Shown: one piece after another, positions 6,560 to 11,897 of the stretch | Layout: every line of letters starts with the position of its first letter | Position numbering within the stretch: the stretch's first letter is position 1 | IMG/VR virus record: IMGVR_UViG_3300025110_000066 | Coordinates: 1 to 32,476 of that record | Strand: one strand, 5' to 3' | Source: a virus | Length of the DNA: 32,476 nucleotides | The notes under the pieces: generated by a model | Told to the model about the DNA's origin: nothing | Databases searched by the model: none | What the model saw: only the letters and a program-made list of their open reading frames with translations | Program-made: the position numbers and the translations under genes

Positions 6560-6780
6560 GAGTCTCTCTGTAGCTTTCCAGAGCATCCTTAGCTCAAAGC
6601 GTAGGAATTCTAAAAGTCTCCATAGCTTTCTGTAGTTTTCTCTGTAGCTTCTCTGAAACTCTCTGTAGTTTTCTAAAGTCTCTGAAGTTTTCTGTAGATT
6701 TTGAAGCATTGCCTTCTAGTTTACAGAGAATTCCAGAGACTTTTAAGTTTATATAGTAAACTTCAGAGACTTTGGAAAGC
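6560..6780. repeat. Array of short direct and inverted repeats
   Basis: At least six imperfect copies of CTCTGTAG-YTTTC occur between 6563 and 6707 (variants include TCTCTGTAGCTTTC, TCTGTAGTTTTC and TCTCTGAAGTTTTC). Inverted copies such as ACAGAGAATTCC, CCAGAGACTTTT and CTTCAGAGACTTTGG follow between 6722 and 6776. A perfect 16-nt inverted repeat, AAAGTCTCTGAAGTTT at 6675-6690 with its complement at 6758-6773, bounds a 67-nt loop. The arrangement looks like iterons or a multi-site operator. A minus-strand open frame crossing it (6335-6709) is a by-product of the repeats. Confidence 0.6.
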
Positions 6781-6834
6781 TTTATAAATCAGTCTATTCT
6801 ATAGTATTCTCCCTTCTTTATTTGATTAACTACT

Positions 6835-6862
6835 AGTATACAGGAATCTGTATGGTTGTCAA
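6835..6862 (-). promoter_or_regulatory. Leftward sigma70-like promoter
   Basis: On the minus strand, TTGACA (6862-6857), 16-nt spacer, TATACT (6840-6835). It would transcribe leftward through the repeat array and the G-run cluster toward the terminase operon, facing the rightward promoter at 6351-6379. Confidence 0.6.
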
Positions 6863-6917
6863 GTATTATCTTGTTTGATGGCCGTTTTAAATTTGCTATA
6901 AAGGAAGAAGGAATTTA

Positions 6918-6931
6918 TTTTAATTTATTTT
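6918..6931 (+). repeat. AT-rich UP-like element, copy 2
   Basis: Second exact copy of the 14-mer at 6328-6341, 10 nt upstream of the -35 box of the promoter at 6942-6969. Confidence 0.5.
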
Positions 6932-6941
6932 GAATTAATAC

Positions 6942-6969
6942 TTGACATTCCTTTTTAAGTCTGTATACT
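6942..6969 (+). promoter_or_regulatory. Rightward early promoter A
   Basis: TTGACA (6942-6947), 16-nt spacer, TATACT (6964-6969), with the AT-rich 14-mer just upstream. The sequence GACACTTAAA starts 4 nt after the -10 box, as it does in promoter B. Confidence 0.65.
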
Positions 6970-7030
6970 TGTGGACACTTAAAACTTAAAGGGGCGAACA
7001 AAAGAAACTGAAAAATAATTACGAAAGTGC

Positions 7031-7059
7031 TTGACAATGATTATTGATTAGTTTAATAT
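7031..7059 (+). promoter_or_regulatory. Rightward early promoter B
   Basis: TTGACA (7031-7036), 17-nt spacer, TAATAT (7054-7059). The sequence GACACTTAAA again starts 4 nt after the -10 box (7064-7073), followed by the ribosome site and start of the first early gene at 7086. Confidence 0.65.
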
Positions 7060-7085
7060 GTTTGACACTTAAAGAGGAAAACAAA

Positions 7086-7238
7086 ATGTATAATTTGAAA
7101 TTAAAAAACATACATAAAAAACCACAGAATAGCAGCATTAAGAAGGATTGGATTAAAAAAGATAATTGGTCTACAGGTCTGTACTACAGCTTGCTAGATG
7201 AAAAGAATCTACCTAATCGTATAAAAATAGGGGCGTGA
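7086..7238 (+). CDS. Early basic small protein, 50 aa
   Basis: ATG at 7086 with AGAGG 8 nt upstream, directly after promoter B, so the earliest gene of the rightward operon. The product is Lys/Asn-rich (MYNLKLKNIHKKPQNSSIKK), with a DNWSTGLYYSLLDEKNLPNR middle part, and has no recognised domain. First-expressed small phage proteins often act on host functions, but nothing in the sequence says which. Confidence 0.55.
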   Translation: MYNLKLKNIHKKPQNSSIKKDWIKKDNWSTGLYYSLLDEKNLPNRIKIGA

Positions 7239-7241
7239 GAT

Positions 7242-7439
7242 ATGTTTTATCTAAAGATATTAGGGCTGCAATTAAACTGGCATTGGACTCTAGTTAGTCA
7301 GACTGAGAATATGTATCTAGGATCAGTCGATAGAGAGAGAGAGATAAAAGGATTCGTAGGTGACAGCTATGGAATCATAGGATACAAAAGGGAAATTAGA
7401 CACGGACAATTCATTAGAACATGGGAGAGAAGCGCATGA
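7242..7439 (+). CDS. Early small protein, 65 aa, unknown
   Basis: ATG at 7242, three nt after the previous stop. The product begins with a hydrophobic, aromatic stretch (MFYLKILGLQLNWHWTLV) and continues with charged residues and Gly/Tyr. Ends in an ATGA overlap with the next gene. No family recognised. Confidence 0.5.
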   Translation: MFYLKILGLQLNWHWTLVSQTENMYLGSVDREREIKGFVGDSYGIIGYKREIRHGQFIRTWERSA

Positions 7440-7678
7440 ATGATGAATTATTTGAACACTGGCGAGAATTAGAATCAGAAGTGAGTGACGCTATAGGATT
7501 AACTATTCAACTCAATACAGACAGTAGTCTAGCTAAAGATTGGATAGAGGATTTTAATAATGATGGCTCTTTTGCTTCTTATAATTTAAAATGGCTGTTG
7601 GTCTATCACTTTCAAGAGCATGGTATTGATGGACTGTTAAAAGATTACCCAGAGATTGAGACAATAGGAGTTAAATAA
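7436..7678 (+). CDS. Early acidic protein, 80 aa, unknown
   Basis: Start chosen at ATG 7436, which overlaps the previous stop (ATGA) and has GGGAGAG about 8 nt upstream. The sequence MNDELFEHWRELESEVSDAI, followed by DWIEDFNNDGSF and LKWLLVYHFQEHGIDGLL, is acidic and helical. No domain recognised. Last gene before promoter C. Confidence 0.6.
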   Translation: MNDELFEHWRELESEVSDAIGLTIQLNTDSSLAKDWIEDFNNDGSFASYNLKWLLVYHFQEHGIDGLLKDYPEIETIGVK

Positions 7679-7681
7679 TAC

Positions 7682-7710
7682 TTGACAATCTGATTTGATG
7701 GTGTTAAGAT
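7682..7710 (+). promoter_or_regulatory. Early promoter C
   Basis: TTGACA (7682-7687), 17-nt spacer, TAAGAT (7705-7710), in the 65-nt gap between the 80-aa and 78-aa genes; it drives the GP88-like gene pair. Confidence 0.6.
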
Positions 7711-7743
7711 ACTTACAACTTCAAACAATAAAGGGTTAAGAAA

Positions 7744-7980
7744 ATGAGCGGATGGAATTTTGATAAGTGGACTCCAGTAAAAGAATATAGGGTATGGGCT
7801 ACCTATAGGGATTTTGAAACTACAATTCATAAAGGTAAGCAGCACAGAGCGGCAATAGAATCACGGTTCCCTAACGCTGATCATATTAGTTATCAGTCTA
7901 CAGATCGGGATCATATGGAATTTTTCATAAAAGATTCTAAAGAAGGCTCTTTAACTGTGACAGTATCGGAGGTATCATGA
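7744..7980 (+). CDS. Small protein upstream of GP88-like gene, 78 aa
   Basis: ATG at 7744 with AAGGGTTAAGAAA upstream as ribosome site. Product MSGWNFDKWTPVKEYRVWATYRDFE and following (shown here by position: residues 1-25 aromatic-rich, 26-78 mixed alpha/beta) has no domain I know. It ends in an ATGA overlap with the GP88-like gene, so the two are probably made together. Confidence 0.6.
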   Translation: MSGWNFDKWTPVKEYRVWATYRDFETTIHKGKQHRAAIESRFPNADHISYQSTDRDHMEFFIKDSKEGSLTVTVSEVS

Positions 7981-8684
7981 TTAAAATATCCAAAACAAGC
8001 AAGCTAGGCTGTCATAGTTGGAGTCTAGAAGCTTTGAATACCTGTCCTGCTGCTAGGAAACAAGACGGTAGTCTAGTAGACGCTTGCAAGGGATGTTACG
8101 CCAGAGGTGGTAACTATAGATTCCCTAACGTCAAGGCTCCTAGAATCCATAATAAAGAGGATTGGAAACGGGATGATTGGGTAGATGATATGGTAGCAGA
8201 GTTGGACAATCATAGATATTTTAGATGGTTCGACAGTGGCGATATGTATCATATCAAACTAGCAGAGAAAATCTATCAAGTTATGGAGCGTACGCAATGG
8301 GTTAAGCATTGGCTACCGACTAGACAGTATAAGTTTTCAAAATTTGCGGATGTAATAGAGCGAATGAATAAACTTGATAACGTTGTTGTAAGATTATCAA
8401 GTGATAGTGTGCAAGGTAAAAAGGTAAACTTTAGCACATTCAGATTGAATAGTATTAAGACTAGCAGCACAATACTACCGAAAGATATTGACGCTGTATT
8501 TTCTAGCGATCATGATGGAGTTAGGCAGGATAAAAATGCTGTAATCTGTAGAGCCTATGAGAATGATGGCAAGTGCGGATCATGTAGAGAATGTTGGAAT
8601 AAGTCAGCAGAAACAATCGCTTACGTGGCGCATGGTCGATCAATGGCTAAAGTAATTAACGATAACCTAATAGCAGTCGGTTAA
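7977..8684 (+). CDS. GP88-like phage protein with two Cys clusters, 235 aa
   Basis: Resembles the phage 'gene product 88' family as I recall it: SWSLEALNTCPAA near residues 18-26, ACKGCYARGGNYRFPNV at about 36-52, RWFDSGDMY in the middle, WLPTRQYKF, and a C-terminal CGSCRECWNKSAETIAYVAHG. The first cluster contains C-x2-CY, and the C-terminal one C-x2-C-x2-C, so the protein may bind zinc or an iron-sulfur cluster. A link to radical-SAM-like chemistry has been suggested to me by the Cys pattern only and is not shown. Function unknown. Coupled (ATGA) to the 78-aa gene, in the early region. Confidence 0.65.
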   Translation: MIKISKTSKLGCHSWSLEALNTCPAARKQDGSLVDACKGCYARGGNYRFPNVKAPRIHNKEDWKRDDWVDDMVAELDNHRYFRWFDSGDMYHIKLAEKIYQVMERTQWVKHWLPTRQYKFSKFADVIERMNKLDNVVVRLSSDSVQGKKVNFSTFRLNSIKTSSTILPKDIDAVFSSDHDGVRQDKNAVICRAYENDGKCGSCRECWNKSAETIAYVAHGRSMAKVINDNLIAVG

Positions 8685-8685
8685 T

Positions 8686-8706
8686 AATTGAAACAAATTG
8701 TAACAA
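8686..8706 (+). repeat. Tandem operator-like element, copy 1
   Basis: A 21-nt sequence made of TTGAAACAA and TTGTAACAA with start-to-start spacing of 10 nt, each with TTG..CAA dyad symmetry. It lies 4 nt upstream of the -35 box of promoter D. An identical 21-nt copy occurs at 9289-9309. Confidence 0.65.
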
Positions 8707-8710
8707 AGTA

Positions 8711-8739
8711 TTGACATAGCATACTACATACTATATACT
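8711..8739 (+). promoter_or_regulatory. Early promoter D with upstream operator
   Basis: TTGACA (8711-8716), 17-nt spacer, TATACT (8734-8739). The tandem element at 8686-8706 ends 4 nt before the -35 box. Confidence 0.7.
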
Positions 8740-8766
8740 GGTTACCAAGTTAAAGGATAAATACTA

Positions 8767-8931
8767 ATGAATACTAATGATTTTTTAGACGGCCTGTATA
8801 CACTGGCCTTTGGATTAAAAGAAGATAAAGATTATTATAGTCTTAAAGAGCTTCATGATGAGCTTTGGAAAAGATCAGACGCATATTTTAAATTACTCTG
8901 GGAGCTAGAGGAAAAAGAAAATGACAATTAA
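8767..8931 (+). CDS. Small acidic helical protein, 54 aa
   Basis: ATG at 8767 with AAAGGA about 9 nt upstream; ends at 8931, overlapping the next gene by 11 nt. Product: MNTNDFLDGLYTLAFGLKED, then LKELHDELWKRSDAYFKLLW and an acidic tail. Amphipathic helices, no known domain. First gene after promoter D. Confidence 0.6.
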   Translation: MNTNDFLDGLYTLAFGLKEDKDYYSLKELHDELWKRSDAYFKLLWELEEKENDN

Positions 8932-9097
8932 CGAAGCACTACAGATACTACTAGACAATTCAGATTACGCGCAGTATAATAACTCTGATGACGTAGGATA
9001 TGCCGAAGCATTTAAAGAAATAACAGATAGGCTAGGTGTATTCTATGATAAGAACACAGATCAATTTATAACGACAGATACAGGTGATGTGATATGA
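8921..9097 (+). CDS. Small acidic protein, 58 aa
   Basis: ATG at 8921, stop 9095-9097 in an ATGA overlap with the next gene. Product MTINEALQILLDNSDYAQYN, followed by DDVGYAEAFKEITDRLGVFY, acidic with no known domain. The overlaps on both sides (11 nt and 4 nt) support a real gene in a tightly packed operon. Confidence 0.55.
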   Translation: MTINEALQILLDNSDYAQYNNSDDVGYAEAFKEITDRLGVFYDKNTDQFITTDTGDVI

Positions 9098-9294
9098 GAA
9101 TTTATACGCTGATAGCTACAGATAGAACGGAGATAGAGGTAGATATGGAGAAGTCTAGTCAGGATAGCAAGATATTCTACCTCCACAAAGGTCATGCGGA
9201 AGAGGTCAGGAATACAATAGAAGAAGACTACGGCACTACTATGAAGGTTGTCTCGTTTAGGATTGCAGATTATAACTGGCCTATTGTTAATTGA
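9094..9294 (+). CDS. Small protein, 66 aa, unknown
   Basis: Starts in an ATGA overlap at 9094. Sequence MRIYTLIATDRTEIEVDMEK, later HKGHAEEVRNTIEEDYG and VVSFRIADYNWPIVN, consistent with a small alpha/beta protein. Its last two codons (Asn, stop) are also the first bases of the second operator-like element. No family recognised. Confidence 0.6.
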   Translation: MRIYTLIATDRTEIEVDMEKSSQDSKIFYLHKGHAEEVRNTIEEDYGTTMKVVSFRIADYNWPIVN

Positions 9295-9309
9295 AACAAA
9301 TTGTAACAA
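9289..9309 (+). repeat. Tandem operator-like element, copy 2
   Basis: Exact second copy of the 21-nt element at 8686-8706 (TTGAAACAA plus TTGTAACAA), again ending 4 nt before a -35 box. Its first six bases double as the last two codons of the preceding gene. Confidence 0.65.
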
Positions 9310-9313
9310 TCAC

Positions 9314-9342
9314 TTGACTTTAGTTTAAAAATATGTTACTAT
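9314..9342 (+). promoter_or_regulatory. Early promoter E with upstream operator
   Basis: TTGACT (9314-9319), 17-nt spacer, TACTAT (9337-9342), with the tandem element 4 nt upstream. It would drive the genes from 9379 through the tRNA. Confidence 0.6.
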
Positions 9343-9378
9343 CTATATAGTTTTTTAAAGACGCAATGGGAAATGATA

Positions 9379-9567
9379 ATGAATATTAATCAAGAATTAA
9401 CAGTAGAAATTAAAAAGGTTTATGGAGTTGATAGAATCTATCCGGCTTGTAGTAAGTCACTTGCACTATCAAAGTTGATAGGTAAGAAAACTTTTAGTAG
9501 GCAGGAAGTGAATCTAATTAAGGATGATCTAGGGTATACATTTAAACATAAAACTTATGAGGTGTAA
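9379..9567 (+). CDS. Small basic protein, 62 aa
   Basis: Start chosen at ATG 9379 (GGGA about 7-8 nt upstream) rather than ATG 9373, whose spacing to the same site is too short. Product MNINQELTVEIKKVYGVDRI, with YPACSKSLALSKLIGKKTF, no known domain. First gene after promoter E. Confidence 0.55.
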   Translation: MNINQELTVEIKKVYGVDRIYPACSKSLALSKLIGKKTFSRQEVNLIKDDLGYTFKHKTYEV

Positions 9568-9571
9568 TAAG

Positions 9572-9769
9572 ATGCAAACTATTTATAGAGTTAGATCAGT
9601 CAAGAACCGTACAGGTATTAGCAATGGCCCAGTATTTATAGGGTTTCATTTTCTCAAGCGTAGCTTTTATATTGAGAAGCCTAATGCCCTTAAAGAAATC
9701 AAAGTATCTGTTAGAGACACTCAAGGTAATGAGGAAATCAACGAAGGTTGGCATAAAGTAAATGCCTAA
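9572..9769 (+). CDS. Small protein, 65 aa, unknown
   Basis: Start chosen at ATG 9572 because GAGG lies 9 nt upstream. Sequence MQTIYRVRSVKNRTGISNGP, then VFIGFHFLKRSFYIEKPNAL, basic and probably beta-rich; no recognised family. Overlaps the zinc-ribbon-like frame that follows. Confidence 0.55.
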   Translation: MQTIYRVRSVKNRTGISNGPVFIGFHFLKRSFYIEKPNALKEIKVSVRDTQGNEEINEGWHKVNA

Positions 9770-9929
9770 TACTATATGCAATGTTAAGGGGTGTACTACT
9801 AAAGGTGTAGTAAGGATCAGCGGTGATAAGATTTATTGCGCTAACTGCTACACCTTTGTAATCTCTACCGTATTTAATCGAGGCAAGAAACATGAGTTAC
9901 CGAAAAGAATTTTACACAATAATAGATGA
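9762..9929 (+). CDS. Possible zinc-ribbon protein, 55 aa
   Basis: ATG at 9762 overlaps the previous stop by 8 nt; the frame ends at 9929, inside the next gene. Product MPNTICNVKGCTTKGVVRIS, then KIYCANCYTF, giving a C-x4-C ... C-x2-C arrangement (residues 6, 11, 26, 29) typical of a small zinc ribbon. The C-terminal 20 residues are basic. The Cys spacing is the main support; the 38-nt overlap with the following gene weakens it. Confidence 0.5.
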   Translation: MPNTICNVKGCTTKGVVRISGDKIYCANCYTFVISTVFNRGKKHELPKRILHNNR

Positions 9930-10194
9930 TGAGTGGGCACAATTCTGGGCCAGTAATCACGTTACTGCTCCAACAATTAAGGCACACTTTGTAGACTATA
10001 TTGACGGGGCGTTAGGGATAGTTGATAAGACTAGTGAGGATAGGTTTGAGAAAATGATACACAAGATGTACCCGCATGAGGATTACTACTATCACTTTGG
10101 AGATATGATAAGACATATCATTGTCATGTTCTTAGAGAATAAGATATATGGCATGACAAAATATGGGGTAGATGATAATGTTATTGAGCACTAA
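9892..10194 (+). CDS. Protein of 100 aa, unknown
   Basis: ATG at 9892, GAGG in the upstream sequence. A globular protein with many aromatics (DDEWAQFWASNHVTAPTIKA, HKMYPHEDYYYHFGDM) and a hydrophobic MIRHIIVMFLENKIYGM segment that is probably a buried helix rather than a membrane span. No family recognised. Confidence 0.65.
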   Translation: MSYRKEFYTIIDDEWAQFWASNHVTAPTIKAHFVDYIDGALGIVDKTSEDRFEKMIHKMYPHEDYYYHFGDMIRHIIVMFLENKIYGMTKYGVDDNVIEH

Positions 10195-10354
10195 ACCATA
10201 CAAGTATGATACACTGAAGTCGGCATACGATTCTATGAAGGCTCAGTATGACTCAGAGTTTACCTTTGATGTTACTACTGATGAGGACAATGACGTAGTT
10301 GTGAGAGTGTCTGACAACTATAACAATGACATAGGATATTTAGAGGACTATTAA
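10178..10354 (+). CDS. Small acidic protein, 58 aa
   Basis: Start chosen at ATG 10178 (GGGG 9 nt upstream); ATG 10172 is in frame but too close to that site. Product MLLSTKPYKYDTLKSAYDSM, then an acidic, beta-like DVTTDEDNDVVVRVSDNYNN segment. Its stop is 5 nt before the tRNA. Unknown function. Confidence 0.55.
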   Translation: MLLSTKPYKYDTLKSAYDSMKAQYDSEFTFDVTTDEDNDVVVRVSDNYNNDIGYLEDY

Positions 10355-10359
10355 TTACA

Positions 10360-10433
10360 GGCTGCGTGGCAGAAGGGTGATGCAGTGGATTGCAAATCCA
10401 TATATGCAGGTTCAATTCCTGCCGTAGTCTCCA
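10360..10433 (+). tRNA. tRNA-Cys (GCA), CCA encoded
   Basis: 74 nt folding as a cloverleaf: acceptor stem GGCTGCG with CGTAGTC (two G-T pairs), 3-bp D stem GCA/TGC with a GG-containing loop, anticodon stem GTGGA/TCCAT around TTGCAAA (anticodon GCA, reads UGC and UGU), 4-nt variable loop, T arm GCAGG-TTCAATT-CCTGC, discriminator T and encoded CCA. Weak points are the 3-bp D stem and the wobbles. It sits inside the early operon, transcribed with it. Confidence 0.9.
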
Positions 10434-10440
10434 CATTTAT

Positions 10441-10515
10441 TATGGGTATGGCTTGCAGAAATGCGTAGCCTAAACCGGATGCTTGGAATAGGCAATCCCT
10501 ATTATCCTACCCATA
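10441..10515 (+). ncRNA. Unidentified 75-nt structured element
   Basis: Closed by a perfect 8-bp stem (TATGGGTA at 10441-10448 with TACCCATA at 10508-10515). Inside is a hairpin GGCT-T-GCA-GAAA-TGC-GT-AGCC with a GNRA-type GAAA loop, then two competing hairpins: GGATGC with GGC-A-ATCC, or GGA-ATAGG with CCTAT-TA-TCC. It begins 7 nt after the tRNA-Cys and ends 25 nt before the next start codon. It is tRNA-sized but lacks a T-loop sequence and a usable anticodon arm. Could be an RNA switch, a processing signal or a degenerate tRNA. Confidence 0.4.
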
Positions 10516-10540
10516 TTTAATTTTAATTAGGGGAAATAAA

Positions 10541-10702
10541 ATGGCAAGGGTTTACACAGATTGGAGGACATTACCGGATGATCCTAACAGAGTAGGTGAT
10601 GAGGACTACGAACCTATGCGTAGGTATAGGCTAGGTAGTTACGAAGAAGATTACGAAGATGTAGAGTGGACTAAGGATGACCCTGTAGTTTACCTCATGT
10701 AA
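10541..10702 (+). CDS. Small acidic protein, 53 aa
   Basis: ATG at 10541 with AGGGGA 7 nt upstream, just after the structured element. Product MARVYTDWRTLPDDPNRVGD, followed by YEPMRRYRLGSYEEDYED and VEWTKDDPVVYLM, rich in Asp, Glu, Tyr and Arg. No family recognised. If the upstream element is a switch, this gene and the DUF932-like gene are its likely targets. Confidence 0.6.
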   Translation: MARVYTDWRTLPDDPNRVGDEDYEPMRRYRLGSYEEDYEDVEWTKDDPVVYLM

Positions 10703-10728
10703 AATAAATTATAACTTGGAGATAAAGA

Positions 10729-11619
10729 ATGATAGAAGCAATGTATAAAAATACAATACATATCAATAACTTACGGGCAGCAGGGTATGGATTGGCTGAC
10801 TTTCCAATTGACGTAAGGCCAGTACACTACGAAGATACTTACGGTAACAGCGTAGAGATAACGGGTCGGGTTGTATCTATTAGACCTGACACTGGTGATG
10901 TGCTAGGATACCATAGCAGAAACTACAACATCACTGAACATATACCAGTGATAGAGGCTATACGTTCATCAGTCGAACGAGCTACGGTAGATGCTACTGG
11001 TGTTAAGGAATCTATTAAGATTGCTAACAAGGGTGCTAGGATGATCTATAACCTAGAGCTACCTGCTCATAAGATTATTACACCGGACGGCGATAGTGCT
11101 ACGCTAAGTTTCTTAGGAGTGAATAGCTTTGATGGTTCTTCACCACTGGTACTTAGTGTAGGTGCTAGGCAGTGGATGTGCGACAACGGCCAGATATTTA
11201 CTGATAATGCTACTGCTATGTATAAGTCTAGGCATACAAGAGGACTGAGCATAGATCAGGGTGCTAGAATTATTAGCAGGGGTGTAGAGGTTCTTGAGAA
11301 AGAGGCAGAGCTATGGCATCACTGGGCTAAACTAAGGTGCTCTACTCCTGCAACACTAACATCGAATCTGTTAGGTCTATCCAACACAGGGGTAGCGGAA
11401 AGGGGAACCAGAAGCACAGGCTACCACTACATTATGGAGAAGTATAAGAACCATTATTCTAAGGCAATGGGTAGAAATTACTGGGCATTGTATAATGCTT
11501 TCACAGATTGGGCTACTCATGCACCAACTAAGGGTAGCAAAGCTAATGTTTCACTCATGAGACAGAAGAAAGTACAGGATATATTGAATAGCTTTCCTAA
11601 ATTGGAGAAGGCTGCATGA
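10729..11619 (+). CDS. DUF932-like phage/plasmid protein, 296 aa
   Basis: Matches in pattern the DUF932 (phage/plasmid-like) family: LGYHSRNYNITEHIPVIEAI, then FLGVNSFDGSSPLVLSVGAR, CDNGQIF, and a KSRHTRGL segment, the usual conserved core in which an NS-x-DGSS motif is followed by a Cys-x-NG motif and an R/K-H element. The family is frequent on phages and plasmids; its molecular function is not established, though roles linked to replication or recombination have been proposed. ATG at 10729 with GGAG 7-8 nt upstream. Ends in an ATGA overlap with the 48-aa gene. Confidence 0.8.
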   Translation: MIEAMYKNTIHINNLRAAGYGLADFPIDVRPVHYEDTYGNSVEITGRVVSIRPDTGDVLGYHSRNYNITEHIPVIEAIRSSVERATVDATGVKESIKIANKGARMIYNLELPAHKIITPDGDSATLSFLGVNSFDGSSPLVLSVGARQWMCDNGQIFTDNATAMYKSRHTRGLSIDQGARIISRGVEVLEKEAELWHHWAKLRCSTPATLTSNLLGLSNTGVAERGTRSTGYHYIMEKYKNHYSKAMGRNYWALYNAFTDWATHAPTKGSKANVSLMRQKKVQDILNSFPKLEKAA

Positions 11620-11762
11620 TATTAGAAAGCACCTACCAAGATTTGAGGCTGCTTCTGGATACACTTGAGGGATTACCTCTTGACAACAGGAAAGATATAG
11701 AGTATCGTGAAGCAGTTAAATTGTTAGTGGATACTGCTGAGTCTGATAAGGAGATTGATTAA
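11616..11762 (+). CDS. Small acidic helical protein, 48 aa
   Basis: ATGA overlap with the DUF932-like gene at 11616. Product MILESTYQDLRLLLDTLEGL, then EYREAVKLLVDTAESDKEID, acidic with amphipathic helices; no family. The stop is next to the start of the following gene. Overlaps on both sides support expression. Confidence 0.55.
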   Translation: MILESTYQDLRLLLDTLEGLPLDNRKDIEYREAVKLLVDTAESDKEID

Positions 11763-11897
11763 ATGATAGTAGGCTATATATTATTTTTGCTTGTATTAGT
11801 AGTTGACTTTTTTTTATATGCGATTATAATGGCATACTTTGACGGAGACTTTAAGAGATTAGATGAAAGATACAGGAAAGATAAAGATTTAAAGTAG
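11763..11897 (+). CDS. Small single-span membrane protein, 44 aa
   Basis: ATG at 11763, directly after the previous stop. A hydrophobic stretch of about 22 residues (IVGYILFLLVLVVDFFLYAI) is followed by a charged cytoplasm-type tail (DFKRLDERYRKDKDLK). Role unknown; small early membrane proteins often modify host membranes or serve as superinfection factors. The gene also contains a near-consensus promoter (11803-11830). Confidence 0.5.
   Translation: MIVGYILFLLVLVVDFFLYAIIMAYFDGDFKRLDERYRKDKDLK
11803..11830 (+). promoter_or_regulatory. Promoter inside the 44-aa gene
   Basis: TTGACT (11803-11808), 16-nt spacer, TATAAT (11825-11830). A transcript would start near 11837 and carry the structured non-coding region 11898-12108. 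Confidence 0.6.

Larger units (their letters stand above)
6287..7085. other. Non-coding control region, possible replication origin
   Basis: About 800 nt without a convincing gene. From left to right it holds back-to-back promoters (6294-6379), a C-run cluster (6393-6424), a short inverted repeat (AACTC/GAGTT near 6431-6455), a TA tract followed by a G-run cluster (6511-6535), an array of CTCTGTAG-YTTTC direct repeats with inverted copies (6560-6780), a leftward promoter (6835-6862), an AT-rich segment (6911-6941), and two rightward promoters (6942-6969, 7031-7059). Clustered repeats, AT-rich stretches and transcription from both sides are usual for phage origins, but nothing here proves origin function. 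Confidence 0.6.

Noticed and set aside
6335-6709. A 124-codon minus-strand open frame in the control region
   Set aside because: It lies over the repeat array and C-run cluster, has repeated peptide units that mirror the DNA repeats, no ribosome site, and low-information composition.
10441-10515. Second tRNA gene
   Set aside because: Length fits, but there is no TTC-type T loop, no 5-7-5 anticodon arm and no matching D loop.
11680-11708. Another promoter (TTGACA then TATCGT)
   Set aside because: The -35 box is good but the -10 box is poor and it lies within coding sequence.
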